Source: Ascaris suum (taxonomy: Eukaryota; Nematoda; Chromadorea; Rhabditida; Ascarididae). Taken from it: a DNA stretch of 64,000 nt. Below, one piece after another: positions 14,371-28,100 of the stretch. The DNA lies in contig CM024177.1 in the NCBI GenBank assembly GCA_013433145.1, forward strand, positions 2,258,110 to 2,322,109. The letters run 5' to 3'. The number at the start of each line of letters is the position of its first letter. The first letter of the stretch is position 1. The notes beneath the pieces were generated by a model. The model was not told the origin of the DNA, searched no databases, and saw nothing but the letters and a program-made list of their open reading frames with translations. Made by a program: the position numbers and the translations under genes.

Positions 14371-16399
14371 TCTCCTCCTTTTTTTTAATGTAATTATAGA
14401 ATGGCAAGGATCAAAATTATTAACTAATCGATGATGTTCATATTCGTTTGAGGAAAATTTTCGATAATTTCTTTTCAATTTGAATCGAAATATTCACAAA
14501 TTTAATTAAAGTATTTGATAATGGTAAGTTTTTTCCATAATTTTTCCTGAATATTCCACCTTTTTTTGAAAAAAGAAAATCCACAAATAACATGAGTAGC
14601 GTATTCGACTTTATCGGCTCTTTAACTTTAACACGGCAAATGATAAGACGAATGAGTTAATAATAAGTCCAACTGAGGGTCCATGACAAAATATTTGAAC
14701 GGATTGTCGGCCTCGTTATGAGAGGTTAAGCTACAATTGTATTCGTATGGGATTATTTCTGTTGCTGCTCTTCCAGAAATGTGTATCGATATCGTCGACG
14801 TTTCGACTAATCGAATAAAGTTGTCAATGATCGTCGTTGTTATGAATGACAGAGTGAATTCGCTATTAGATTTCTCGATCCATGATTTTTGAAAATATTT
14901 GAATTTTTTGAAATAATTTCAACGAATATTTGAAATTCTATTTTTTTTAAAAAAAAATTCAATACAACAAGAATTATTAATTTACTATTTTTTTTATTTA
15001 CTGTAAATATTATAAGAAATTTTTTTTTTGCGCGATATGTTTATTTCAATTCAATAAAATATTATTCTTTTTATTAATCGTATTGCTAAAACTCTGATTT
15101 CTTAATTAATTTTTACACTTATAAAATGAAAACTAAACGATAAGAATAAATGTTGAATTTGAATTGAGAAAAAATAAGCCAAGCAAATAGAAAGTATGCC
15201 ATTATGAGATTCATTTACGCGTTTGGTATCCGTTGATCTAACGGTATAATTCGAGTTGAATTGCTCCGTTGTGATATGAAATAGTCGATTCGAGGATATT
15301 TAAATTGAACAACACCATCGATAAAAGTGATGCTTATCGACGCATAAAATCAACTAAAAATTGCACATGTAAGCGTTAAAAGTAGGAAGTCCGCCGTTGA
15401 GCAATCTTATATTCGATTAGGCCGCTTAAACGATGCGATAAATTGTGTGCATTTGTTAAGCGATGCACAAATTCACACTGAACCTTTATATTCAAATTCA
15501 AATCGTTCGCTTTCTTTTTCGAAAGTTGTGTTTAAAACAAAATGAAAATTCATAATTTTCACTGATATGATTTTATCAAACCATTCAGCCGATATCGGCA
15601 AAGTTAAGGCTCCGAGGAGTTTTTTAATCGCTTATCTAATAATAAAATTTTATAAACGAATATTAAATTGTGCTATAAATGGCATAGATAAAGGATCTAT
15701 ATGTCGTCTTAGTGTTAAGCATTAATGCCTACATGTTTTGTAAACGATTTTTCTATGAAAAAAAAAAAGAGTGCAAAGACAACTTATATTAGGCGTTTGG
15801 GGAATTTATTTTTTTCGCCTATAAATATCATCAAAAATTCTCTGAAATTTTTTCCACTCGAATTTTCCAATTTTCCCGAGGAAATAAAATGCGCATAATT
15901 TAATAAATCGAAATAAATATTTTTAGCCACTTCATATTAACACAAAATTTTTAGCGATTTTAACTAGTTGAAATTTATTCTAACACATTATTGGCATTGA
16001 TATTTGGAAGTACTCATTTAGAATATCGAAAATATGGATCGTTGAATGAGAAAGAAACGAATTGAACAAAGTTTCATTCATCGGTCAATCAACCAACAAA
16101 GAAATGAGCACGATGAAATACGCACTTGAATCGTTCATAGTAATTGTATACACCTGAAATGAATAACAATAAATATATTCACCTCTCAAATGGGGGGCCG
16201 TCTTATATTCACCGATCAATGAAATAATTCATTCTTAATCATTCCTTATAGAAGGGATTGAGGGATTCCTGGAAGTCTTGTTGAAATTTCCTCTTTTATA
16301 AATGCGACTACCTAAGAGAATTGATGAAAACGATTTTTCTATGTCGATTCGGTAAAATTCCAATAGAAAAATACCGCCTCTATAATCGCCTCTATATTA

Positions 16400-16470
16400 T
16401 CGCTATTTACATATGAAATATTAATTACTCTTATATTAATGAAAGTTTCGCTATTTACATATGAAATATT
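16400..16470. repeat. Direct repeat of 23 bp, two copies
   Basis: A 23-bp sequence beginning TCGCTATTTACATATG occurs at 16,400-16,422 and again at 16,448-16,470, separated by 25 bp. No coding or terminal inverted-repeat structure surrounds it. Confidence 0.8.
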
Positions 16471-17265
16471 TTTTTAATTAAATTTAATTTTTTCTTGAAA
16501 TGCTTTCATATCGAAATAGATCAATATTTCGACGATACTATAGGAGAAAAGGATCGATGATCAGAGTGATCTTTCGCTATGATCGTATTTTCTCAGCGGT
16601 GTCGGGATTCGGTGTTGCTATCAAACGGATTAGATCAAATTTCATCGTGGAAGCAAATTGTTCAAGCACTATGCAAGGGCATTTCTCATACATCGATATA
16701 TTGTTGCAACTGTAGTATCAAATGGCCATGAACTATATACTATAGGCTACAGTGTCCACTCAGTCAACTGTCCACTAATGATGCTTTAATGACCACTGCT
16801 GAGGGATTGCGAATATTCGTAATTTTTTCCCATTGTTTTTTTTTTCGTTCGATTATTTTTGAATATCACATAAAAATGACCTTAAATGAAAATGATAATA
16901 GAATATGAAATACTTAAACACTGATTACGATGATAAAACAACAGTTGGAAATGGTTGATTATCATATGTAGTTAATGCCTAAGCACTCAAATTTACTAGA
17001 ACGCTATAGTATTGCAAAAAAAAACTCTTTGTAAAGTCTATTTTAAATGCATTTAATAAATTGATTTCACAATTATTCAACGTTTGTAATGAATTAAATC
17101 TTAATATATCAACTATTGAAAGAAATTTAGTATTATTAATTTATTTGTAATTAATTGCAGAAAAATTTCGTCTCGCTTAGTGATGGAAGACATTTATAGA
17201 GGTGCTTAAAAGGATACCGTCCAATAGTGGAGGCATGAAAAAAATCTTATTTTATTTTTTTTGGC

Positions 17266-17278
17266 GGGGGGGGGGGGG
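17266..17278. repeat. Poly(G) tract, G13
   Basis: Thirteen consecutive G in otherwise AT-rich intergenic DNA, just after a T-rich stretch. Part of the set of G/C homopolymers described in the findings. Confidence 0.85.
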
Positions 17279-19003
17279 AACCTAATATAAATCGAACCTC
17301 TAGCCGCTATATAAACGTTTTTTTTAATGTTAGAAATAAACTAAATAGGAGGTATAAATTATTATAGTCAATCAATTAACGTTGCATTATTGCACGTTAT
17401 TGTTCATTAAAATGGATCGCCCTACAAATTAGTTATATCACTAAATTAATGCATATCTTTTAGTAAATTCTTTTTTTTTTTTTATACTTATTTTACTTTA
17501 TACTTTATATATTTTATAATTATATTCTATATTGAATGTTAAAGTTTTTTTAACACTTATTTAAATTTTTCATTTTTTGTTAATATTTTATTTTCTTCAT
17601 CTCAAAATAAAATATTAGCTTAAATAATAGTTTTTTAAGGTAGTTGAGAATATTTTGTGAAATTCGATAAGTATACTGTAGCGAGCAATAATTGATAGGC
17701 TGTGAGAAGATCGGAGATTATGAACTGATAACGCGTTAGTAAAAACGATTTTATCCGAGTAAAATTGTACATCAAAGAACACTTGCCGAAAGGGAACCAC
17801 CCGTTTCATTTCATCGTTCTCATACGGTTGTAAAAATTTTCCGCTTTTTTAATCGATCTCATCTGTGTTGTATCGCTCTCATAATAGACATCGTTTCCGG
17901 TAATTAACCTCGTTTTGCAAATATATTACAACTTAGACGATATTTTAAATGGCGTGTTTGTTTCGTCTTCTATAATTAAATGTGTTTTGAATATCAATTA
18001 ATTGTACTTAATTAATTATGCATTATCTATTAATTAAAATGTGCTAAGAAAATAAATCATTAAATTGAGTGGAATCCAAATTTGAAATATTTGAATATTT
18101 GGGAAACTTATTATCACTTAAATATAACCTAACTATTATTTGTATAATGCTATTCTTCAATATCGAAATAACAATAGAAATCAAAATGCTAACGCATCAA
18201 GCCATTCGAAATTTGCATCTTTGCCCCAGTCATTGTGAATGGTAATCTGCGTTGTTGCCCAATTTATCTAGCCTATAAATTCAAATAATTATAGCCTATG
18301 AGGCTCAAATCAAGTCTTCTATATTTTATCAAAAATAAACTAAGTGCATCGATTTAACACCGATTTATCAGTTCTATTTTTGAATAGCGTAGCTAAAAAG
18401 GGTAAATAAGCAAAGCAGCAGGCAATTGACGAAACGAGTTGGCCACGTTGTTTACACTATTCGAAAATTACTCGAATTAGGCATCGAGACTCTTCAACGA
18501 CAAATTGGCCAAGTGGATCAACTCAATTAGTTATGCCACCAGTTGTGTGCTGTTTCCGCTTTATGCAAATCATTCACTGCTGCCTATCGAACACTATGAC
18601 GCTAAAAAGGGGAAGAATTTATAATCGCACTTGATGTGTCTTGGCGGCAGAGAAGAGGGAACGAGAGATAGGAAGGATCAGAAATTAGCCGTTAAACCAA
18701 AAAAACTTCAGCACGACACTGATATGAAGATATTTCACGACAAGTTTCTGCACACTAGTTATAAAATGGACAGAGGTCAGGGAAGGCGGGAGAAGGGAGG
18801 GGAACGGCGATCCTCGTGGTTATTGCGAGAGGGAGAACTACTGGCACAAGATACTTCACAAAAACTGTTGCGAAATAACGGTGCATCTTTCTGATGCCTC
18901 ATCGTTTTAGAGCGCCGTCACTTGCAATTGGGGTTTCCTACGGTACAATTCTGAAATTCAGCTTTTTACTTTTTTAAGTCGAATCAATGAGAAGTTGCTG
19001 TAC

Positions 19004-19149
<146 letters not shown>

Positions 19150-22100
19150 CAGCTTCACATATAGCTGCCATTAGAAATTCTATGAATCACCTTGATCCTG
19201 CAAACCACAACATGAAAACAGCAAACAACACTGCAATTCAACCAGTTCGATAGAGAACTCTCCTTAAATGTTTGAAGTGCATCAGAAAATTACGTGAGGA
19301 TTGCGTCAAGATGGGAGTATGGGTTGTTTAAGACGCTACCATTACGATCTGAATTTTGCTTGGGCATCTCCTTTTTCCTCCCCTCAACCGTTCCAAATTC
19401 TTCCCATTCAAACTCTTGAAACTCTTAGGAAAATTTTTCACCCTTCAACTTTCTGCAAAAAATTTGCTATTCACGATTTCCGAGCTCGTTATTCTTCGTT
19501 AATGGTAGATGGTCACAGATTCTTCCCACATATATCAGTTGAAAATTACTAAGAGCAGTAGTATTTATGCTATTCTCATGTGTTGCGCTTTGCAATTTCT
19601 GGGGAAATGCTGAAATTGGGGGAAATGTTTTGCTTTTGGATAACGACTTCAAAACTTCGAAATTTTCGGATCTTTCCTATGTTTGTTCAGTGTGATTGCG
19701 GCTCATTTCCTCTAAACTTTGAAATCTGTCTCCCTCCCCTCTCCTCTACCCTGAGGAAATGACAAAGAGGATTGAAGATAAAGTGATAGGCTAGGATATG
19801 TGTGATTCGACTTCTGGTCCTCAATAGAGCTGTAGACCTGCCAAAGATTTAATCATCAACGATATTTTAGCGTTCAATAAAATCGATTCACCACAAATAA
19901 ACTAAAGACTTTCTCAAGCGAATAGATGGGCACTCATTTGAGGGTAGATTATTATTGCAGATGGCAGCGGCAAACGATTGTGATGAGAATTGGTGAATTG
20001 AAATGTGAAGAAAGCGCCAATCGAGGACGCTTTCGGTTGCAACTCACGATTATGCTGTCACAAAAATAATCGTCTAATCATTTTTCACTCCATTCATCGT
20101 ATTTCATCGCACCAAACAAAAACCCCAAACAGGCGTGAGAGACCGCTTTGAATTGAATACGGACGGACAATCGACAGCAATCGCTATTATTGCAAACTAT
20201 CAACGTTGCCATAAAAACCTCAATATATGTGAATTTTTTTTGAAAATATTTCAACGTGCAATTTAATTTCTTCTTTTATTTAAAATTAAATTTCAAAATA
20301 ATCATAATATATTCGGAAATTATAGAATTTCTTTTGTATATTACACATCGTGAATTATATTTAAATATGCCAATAATTCTTACTTGAAAATTTCAAATAT
20401 CAACACGAAATCTACATTTATTCATCAAACGTCTTTCTTATACGAAAATTTTCTGTCATTTTAAAATATTTGCTTTGTTTATACGTTTGCTTAGCATCGT
20501 CAGTTTCATTTAAAAACCGACAATCAAAGACAAACACAATGAAATTAGTGAAAAACTTTTTGAACGATATAAGAAATAGCAGCAAATGACTAAGTATGTT
20601 TTATTTACTGGCGACGCGAACAGTTCCATCATTCATTGCTAATCTATCCCTGAGAAGTTCCACTGCTATATAGCTGATATGGCCATATAAGGTCTTTTTC
20701 TATCTTATTCCCTTACTCCTTTAATAAATTTACATCGATCAATAGCTGTAACAATCCATAAGCGATTACAATCTGTTTTGTAGTACTCGCTCATTTCTTC
20801 CCTCATATCGAAAATATAAAGAAGAAATTCTCCTGAATGTATATAATACCGCATCCGAGTTTCCGGTTATTCTCGCGCATTTGAAAGCGACCTTCTTATT
20901 TCATGACCAATAGCATTATCACCTTTATTATCGCATCGGAAATGATGCGCCATCATAGGATTATTAGTTGCTTTAGCGATAAAACAGTTTGACCAATTTT
21001 ACCTAGCCGAACTATTTTACCATTAGAGCGTCCATGAATACCTGTCTTATTCGGAGGCTATTTCGATGTTAAAATTATGCTTATATGAAGTTTCTCAACT
21101 ACTCCTTTTTTATGCTCCCCAGACCATTAGACAGTCGTAATTGTTCTCAAGTCATTTCATCGACTAATAACATTAAATTTATCGTTTCTTTACTGTGTAT
21201 TTTTGTTACTGTAAACTTAATTCTCATCCAATCATCCATTACCATCCCTTAACTATATGTATGACTACCACATATAAAATTTTCCATCTTACGGTGTTCA
21301 TATTATCGTTGAAAGTTACAAAGGTAATAATGGGCTTATTACCGCTGAAAGATAGAGAGGTTATAGTCGGATCGAGAGAATGATAGACATAGTGTGTATG
21401 TAGGAGTGAATTGAAAGCAAGTCGACGCGGGGAATATCGGCTTTTCGTTGATGATGAAATAACGCGACGGTAAACGTTGTGAGAGCTACGAGTGGTTTTG
21501 ATGAAGAGTAGGCTGCCTCCAACTAAAGAAGCACTTCCACTCGAAGCTGATAGTAACGTCCATAACGCGCTCAACTACTATTGGTCCACACTCTTACTAG
21601 ATTCCGGTAAGAAGCACTAGTATAAATAAGAATCGTCGAATGGCCAAGTCAATGATACCAATGGCCTAAGAAGGAGTGTTACAAAAACGATTTATTTCGT
21701 AAACTAGTGGTTGCAGTTTTTTTTTTTTTTGATGAATTATATTGCAATTTTCTTTCACTACCTTTATGTTTCGAGGATAAGAAGAGCGCTTAAAATTTAT
21801 TGTCATATTTGAGGAATTTTTAGTTGATTTTTATGAGATTATTTCCTTATTGGAATTGTTTTGTTTCAGAGATGAAAATAGCAGAAAATTTTTCATTTTT
21901 ACGTCAATAAATTCTAAATGAAAAGTTTTTTCTTTCATTAAAATAGTATAAAATTTTACGATGAGTGAAAATCTTTTTTTTTTTCCTCCATCTATGAAAG
22001 AGACAGTCATCTCTTCGAAATTGCACCTTTCTATTGTTCGCATCAAATAATTACTATTGAATAAAAAAAAAAAAATTCAAAGTAAAGGTGTTGAGAGGAG

Positions 22101-25100
22101 AGAGTGAATGATGAGAAATACAATGACCTTGTGATTTGAAAGGAAATGCAATTATGGCAAGAGGTCGAACTCTCGATTTCTATTCAATGCCTCTTGCACT
22201 CAATGAATATTAAAAATAAAATTTCACCTCAAATTAAATAAAATTGCGGGAACAATGCACGAGTAAATTTCAACATTTTTTTTTTTTGCAAAAAAATTTG
22301 ACTAAAAAAGATCTGAGTTTCCAAAAATGCAAATTTCTTACAAATTTGCATTTCTTCATTCATTGTTTGATATTAATTATATATTCATAATGAATTTTTC
22401 GATCATTTACATATTAAAATATTATTTACTCGTTGGGATTACTTATTTAGAACGTGAATAGAATGAAACACATCTCATTTATATCGTTTGATTATAAGTG
22501 AAATATGATTGAATATTTCGAAATGATTTCACTGCATGACGTGTTTTTCTCAAATAATCTTCAACCGGTTATACCACTCTTCTATCCAGTGTATGTTGCT
22601 TCCCTTTTTGTGTCAAAAATTTGCTAATGAGCTCCTATAGAGATAGAAAACAGCGGGAAGCAAGGATCGATGATATTCCCTTATGTTCCATATATGATTG
22701 TAGTTTCGACAATTAGTGGCATGCAAATTTGGTTATATTGAAATACTTTTAAATTTTTGTGATATTTTACTGTACATAAGTAATTCAAGTTAATAATATA
22801 AGCTTTAAATATACATATTAAACCGTTTAGAACAAATGAGAATATCCATTTTCATCTAAAATTGACACAAGTAATCCAAGGACTTCACACTAATACTGAG
22901 CTTGAAATATTAATATGAGAATTGCATTGAGAATTGCAAAAAAAAAAGATTGCAAATCTAATGATAGTTAAAGTTTTCTGAGTATTTCGCTAACTTTTAA
23001 CACTTGAACGATATCTTTTTTTTTGAGTATCATATCGAAATTTGCAATATTTGCAATCGCTTATTTGAGAATATTGCAATGGAGTGCGAAACTTGATAAG
23101 AAATATATTTCCAAATGGGTAGAGTTGCAATTGAATTGGTTACTATGAAGTGCATTCTAACAGTCAGTAACGCAAAGAGAAAATAAATTTCGATCTGTTA
23201 TCATATAGTTCCATCAAATTCTGAACAGAATACTAGATAATCATTGTGATATTCGGCTATTAAGATTGATTTCATTGAATCTATTTATTTACAGCCATAT
23301 TACTGTAAAATTGCATTTCATTAATTATATATATTTTTTATTATTGATTTTACAACAAGTTTTGCCCACTTAGTTCTATCAATTTAAAGCATTTAGAAAA
23401 TTCGCATCATAGTTAAATATTTTCTTTTCATCTCGAACAAGTAATTTCTGCATTTAAATATACTGTAATGCTCTCATAGATTTGAATATGATTAACTAGT
23501 AAATTGAACGAATATCGGATTGAATATCTCATTTGAGCACTTCATTCCCCTCATTATTTACATATCTTTAATTAGCGAGCAATTTGAATTTTTGATATTT
23601 GCAAAGGAATTATGAATGAAAAATGGCATCGTGATGTGTTTCGGTACCGTATAATTAGAGCGGCGGCTGTCACCAAATGGGCACGCTCATTCACCTTGAC
23701 GCTCAACTAATCACCGTATCGCCATTGTGTCGCGTTGTCTTTGAAGCGAATGGGAAACTTCATGTAATGTGGACGTATTTTATAATTAGCGCTGCAAAAT
23801 TGAGCGGAAATAATAGCACCGATCTAACGGACACAATGCATGCGTTTGTATGGCATACTCAAATCAATGACGATCCTCTTCAAATCATCCATACAAAGAA
23901 TGCGCCTTTTCTTCACAACCCATTTGATTTCTCACAATGTCTTTCAAAAAAAAAAAAAAAAAAGATTTTTTTTTCGAATACAATCTAAGGGAAAGAGATA
24001 TCCATATCGAAATAAAACTATAATTTATTTGCATTTTTAAATCATATTATTGCTAAATATGATCATTTGGTTTGAATAAGAAATTCATTTTATTATTAAT
24101 TATATGAAATTATTAATATGCATCCTATAGCAAAGAAAAAATATTCGATGAATTGTTGCTCCAATTTTTGAAAGATGCCAAATCATATGAGTTCCATTTT
24201 CCTCCAAAATGCCGAATTACAATTTTTTCCAGTTATTTGATAAACGGCAGAATTATTGTCTCATTCAGTAAAAAAAAAAGCATTTTTTCCCCCATAAATT
24301 AAAATCATTGCATATCAGATTTAAATACCATCTGAGTATCATTTCATCATCTCTCAATCTTATTGTTGTTTGCGTTATTAATTTCAATTGAAAAAGTCGA
24401 ATAGGAAACTGCAACGAGAAATTATTTGTATAATATGTAAGCGTTTGCATTAAAATTGGCCATTTCTATAGCATATATATACTGATTGCCTTTAAAGAGA
24501 AGATGGCAAATTTGAGTTTGATTTTGATTGCAAATCAAAATTCAATTGAGTGAATAAATTAAATTTTCCACGAGAAAAATATCGTCATTCTATTGGGAAA
24601 TAAAGTCGTAAGTTCATTATTTATTCCTCAGTAATATTCGTCCTCGTCAAATGTGCCCATAATCATTTCCCCACTCTTCACACAATCATCACAAATTGCC
24701 CACATGATCACTCTATATTCTTTAAATTCTATTTTATACGCTTCCAATGGGATTGAAAATTTAACGAAAGAATTCTTTTCGATTTTGTTGAAAAAAAAGT
24801 GCGAATTTTTTTGTTATAATTCATCATAAAAGTGAGAGTCAATCAAAATTGAAAAAAAAATTTTTTTTTTGAAATAGTTCGATTCGATTAGTGAAGTAAA
24901 CTAAAAAGTTTATTAATAAGTAGAAGAAAATCAACGAAGTTTATCCAACTAATAAGTAGAAGACTATCCAAAAAGAGGTCGTATTTGACCAGAAGAGTTT
25001 GTAAGTGCCTGATCGATGAATAAACGGTCTATATCTAAGCGTTTTATCTCTCAACGAGGATTAAACCTGAATTAGAAGACTCGAGTACTGTCTTTGTAAT

Positions 25101-28100
25101 AGGCGATGAAGTCTGAACTCATAACAAGTATTTATCATTATCCATTAGAGTATTAAATGAAATGAAAGTATTTATCCATCTCCGCCTATAAATCTTACTG
25201 CATAACTCTCGATGGCTAAGATTATTGCTGAAGTATTTCCGAGCATATAAAAAAACTTTAATGATTTATTAAACTATTTTTGAACTGAAAGATACTCAGA
25301 AGTAGCTGAATTAAAATTTCACTAAAGAATTGAATGAATAATGCAAAAAAAGAGTACATAAAAATGCATAATAATGCTGCACTATTTTCAGCGTTATGAT
25401 TTTTGCGATGAAATTTTAACCCAATTTTCTTAAAAGAAGCTTTAAAAAAATCCTAGAAAACCTTTTATTTTGATGCAGCTTTTATACTAACTGCAATGCT
25501 AAGTCATAAGAAAACGAACGATACAATCGCATTGATATCAAAATGACTGTAATTTATTTCGTACTCGATAAATTTACCGCTGTAATATATCAAAAACTAT
25601 TGCTGAAGCATTGGTGGAATTTCTTCCTAGAAGGATAGAAGGGTATTGCTTCAATCCTGTCTATCTCTTGCTTCTTTTCGTAAAATCCTTCCATTGTACT
25701 CTCGGTAAATATATCTCATGTCCTTCATATATAGAACTTTGCACTTAAAAATACCTCGTTAATATCGTACTGCACCACTAATTATATAATGCATCAACGA
25801 CTTTATAACGAACACTCTATGATTATTACAGTATTCTCCCATTTACAAATGCACAACTAATGAAGTCGTCTAGGATAGCTAGTTGGCAAATCAGCCGTTC
25901 GGAATGCGAGTTGTCGTTGGTTCATCTGATGCAAATTTTTCATTGGCTATTAGACAATAATTTCGTATTTGTTGAGGAAATTTTATCTCGGAAGCAATTG
26001 AAATTAATCATTTGAATAGATCGTAACTTGCATCAATCACTTTACAAAGAGCGTATCACGACAAATAAAATACCCTTCCACTTGATGCATATGCAGTAGA
26101 CGTTGCGTTTGTCAATTATTATGCATTCTTAGCGATTTCCTGTACAAGAATGCATTATATTATGGCGTTTTACTGCCATGCATGTCTGCATATCTATTTA
26201 ACTATCCGGTAGTTACATCTCAAGAACGACAGAAGTCAGCTCTTAAGTCGGCTTTAGGATCGATAAAAATACAAACGATGAAGTCAACTTCAGGATGAGG
26301 AAAGTTTATCGAGCAAAATAGATGAAAAATATGCCATCAACCATCATTTTCGAGAAGAAACTTGCAGATTTGATCTTCCGTTTCACACTTCTTCGTTCGC
26401 CGACAAATGAAATTTTTGTGGAAACAGCAATATTCTGCATGTTACAGGGGGTTTTCTTTTTCTTTTGCTACTAGCGTAGCTGGCGGCTCAGATGAATGAG
26501 AGGCAAAAAGCCCATATCGTATCAGCTTCTCGAATATGTTCTTGCATTTGCTAACGCTAATATAGTATGAAAATTTAGTACAACAGTATATTACTGTTAT
26601 ATAGAATAAATGCAATAATTTCCTATAGAGTATGCAAATTACGAATGGTGCAAAATTGCTATAAATTGAAGTTTTTCACCGTCTTTTATCAGTGCTTTGT
26701 TTCGTGTCGCTGTGTTCGGGTGGATTATCGCAAAATGTTGGCGATTGTCGTAGATATGATGATGACGTGTGCGATTCCACTCTTTCTCGGCGTATTCCTG
26801 TTCGCCGTATGTTGCGTCGACAATCCTTTGGGAGTACGGGTAATGTCCGCTGTATTTCCTATATCAAAACTTTTCATATATGTGGCCGAAAAAGCAATAA
26901 GACAAATCTCGATGATGGAAGTTTTCAGAAAGTTGGCATCTTGCCAGATATGTTGTTTTAAATTATCGAAATTAATTCATCTTTGATTTACGATATTGGA
27001 TTGTTCGCAAATTTTGAGAAGACATCAAATTTGACGTGAGGGTTTTATATCAATTTGTTCTAATTTTATCAAAATAGCAAGCTGATCCAGCGGGTAGAAA
27101 ATTTAAATCAAAGCTGAAATAGCGTTTGAGAATTTAGAGATCAAATATGCCACCATGAATGTCGGCATTATTGATGGGAATTGTTGCTAACAATCGTTAA
27201 CGGCAAAGGTAATTGTATGATTGTTTTTTTTTTTACAACTTTCGATTTGATTTATGCATAAAAATACTCAATGAGGAATTTGCAGGGATGTGGCGGTACG
27301 TTGAAAAGTCGGGTGGTCGAGAAAAAACGAATGATTTTCACTAGTCGAATTCCAACTTATTTTACTAATATACTCGATATGGCGAGTAACAAACGATGAT
27401 TTTTGAACGTGTGCTTCCATTTATCGCTATCGTCCCCCCCCCCACCAATTATTACAACTACGCTATTGCTCCATACCGGCATCCCCTCTTCCGATAATTT
27501 CGTCTTATTATATTTATAGGAAATTTAACAACAGTGTATTGAACTGCATGAAACGTAATCCTCTCATAAATAAAAGTTGTTCCAGACGTTGACAAAATGA
27601 AGCATTTGCATGCTGGTGGAAGACATTGCTGGCCAGTCGGAAATGATTCGTTAAATATTCCAACGGACAACGCACAATGAGAATGGAAAAACGGAATAAG
27701 GGAAGGGATGGGAGAGGGTGGAAGTGAGGAAAGGTTGCAGTATATCGTGAGTCAACTCAACCGATGCAAAAATCGCATTTGAGTACCGTATCTGGATAGT
27801 GTGTGGATATTTAATGTTCATTTGGCTTCAAATGCTGGATTTAGAGCCGAAATTTCGGCTCATAGCCGAATACAGTCTGAGTCTTTTCCTTCAAAAGTTC
27901 AGGATCTACTTGCTAATTCGGATGTATATGTTGTTGAAAAAAAAAAAACAAGTGCCGTTCAGGTGTGACGTTTGCAACAGATATTGAATCCATACTTCGT
28001 TCAATTCATTCGTTTAAATTTCAATGTGCTTTGGCTAATTTCTTCAAAAATTTTGCTTATTCGCTCATTTAATGATCAAATTATTAGTTTCCATTGCTGA

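Noticed and set aside
21239..21574. Minus-strand open frame of about 110 codons rich in Ser and Thr
   Set aside because: It begins at a TTG and has no recognisable motif. An opposite-strand frame is also open. It may be part of an old element, but I cannot support a gene.
26645..26986. Two overlapping plus-strand open frames, one with a hydrophobic segment and one Cys/Arg-rich
   Set aside because: Both frames are open over the same bases, neither shows a known domain, and no splice-linked partner exon was found. The patch has higher GC, which lengthens frames by chance.
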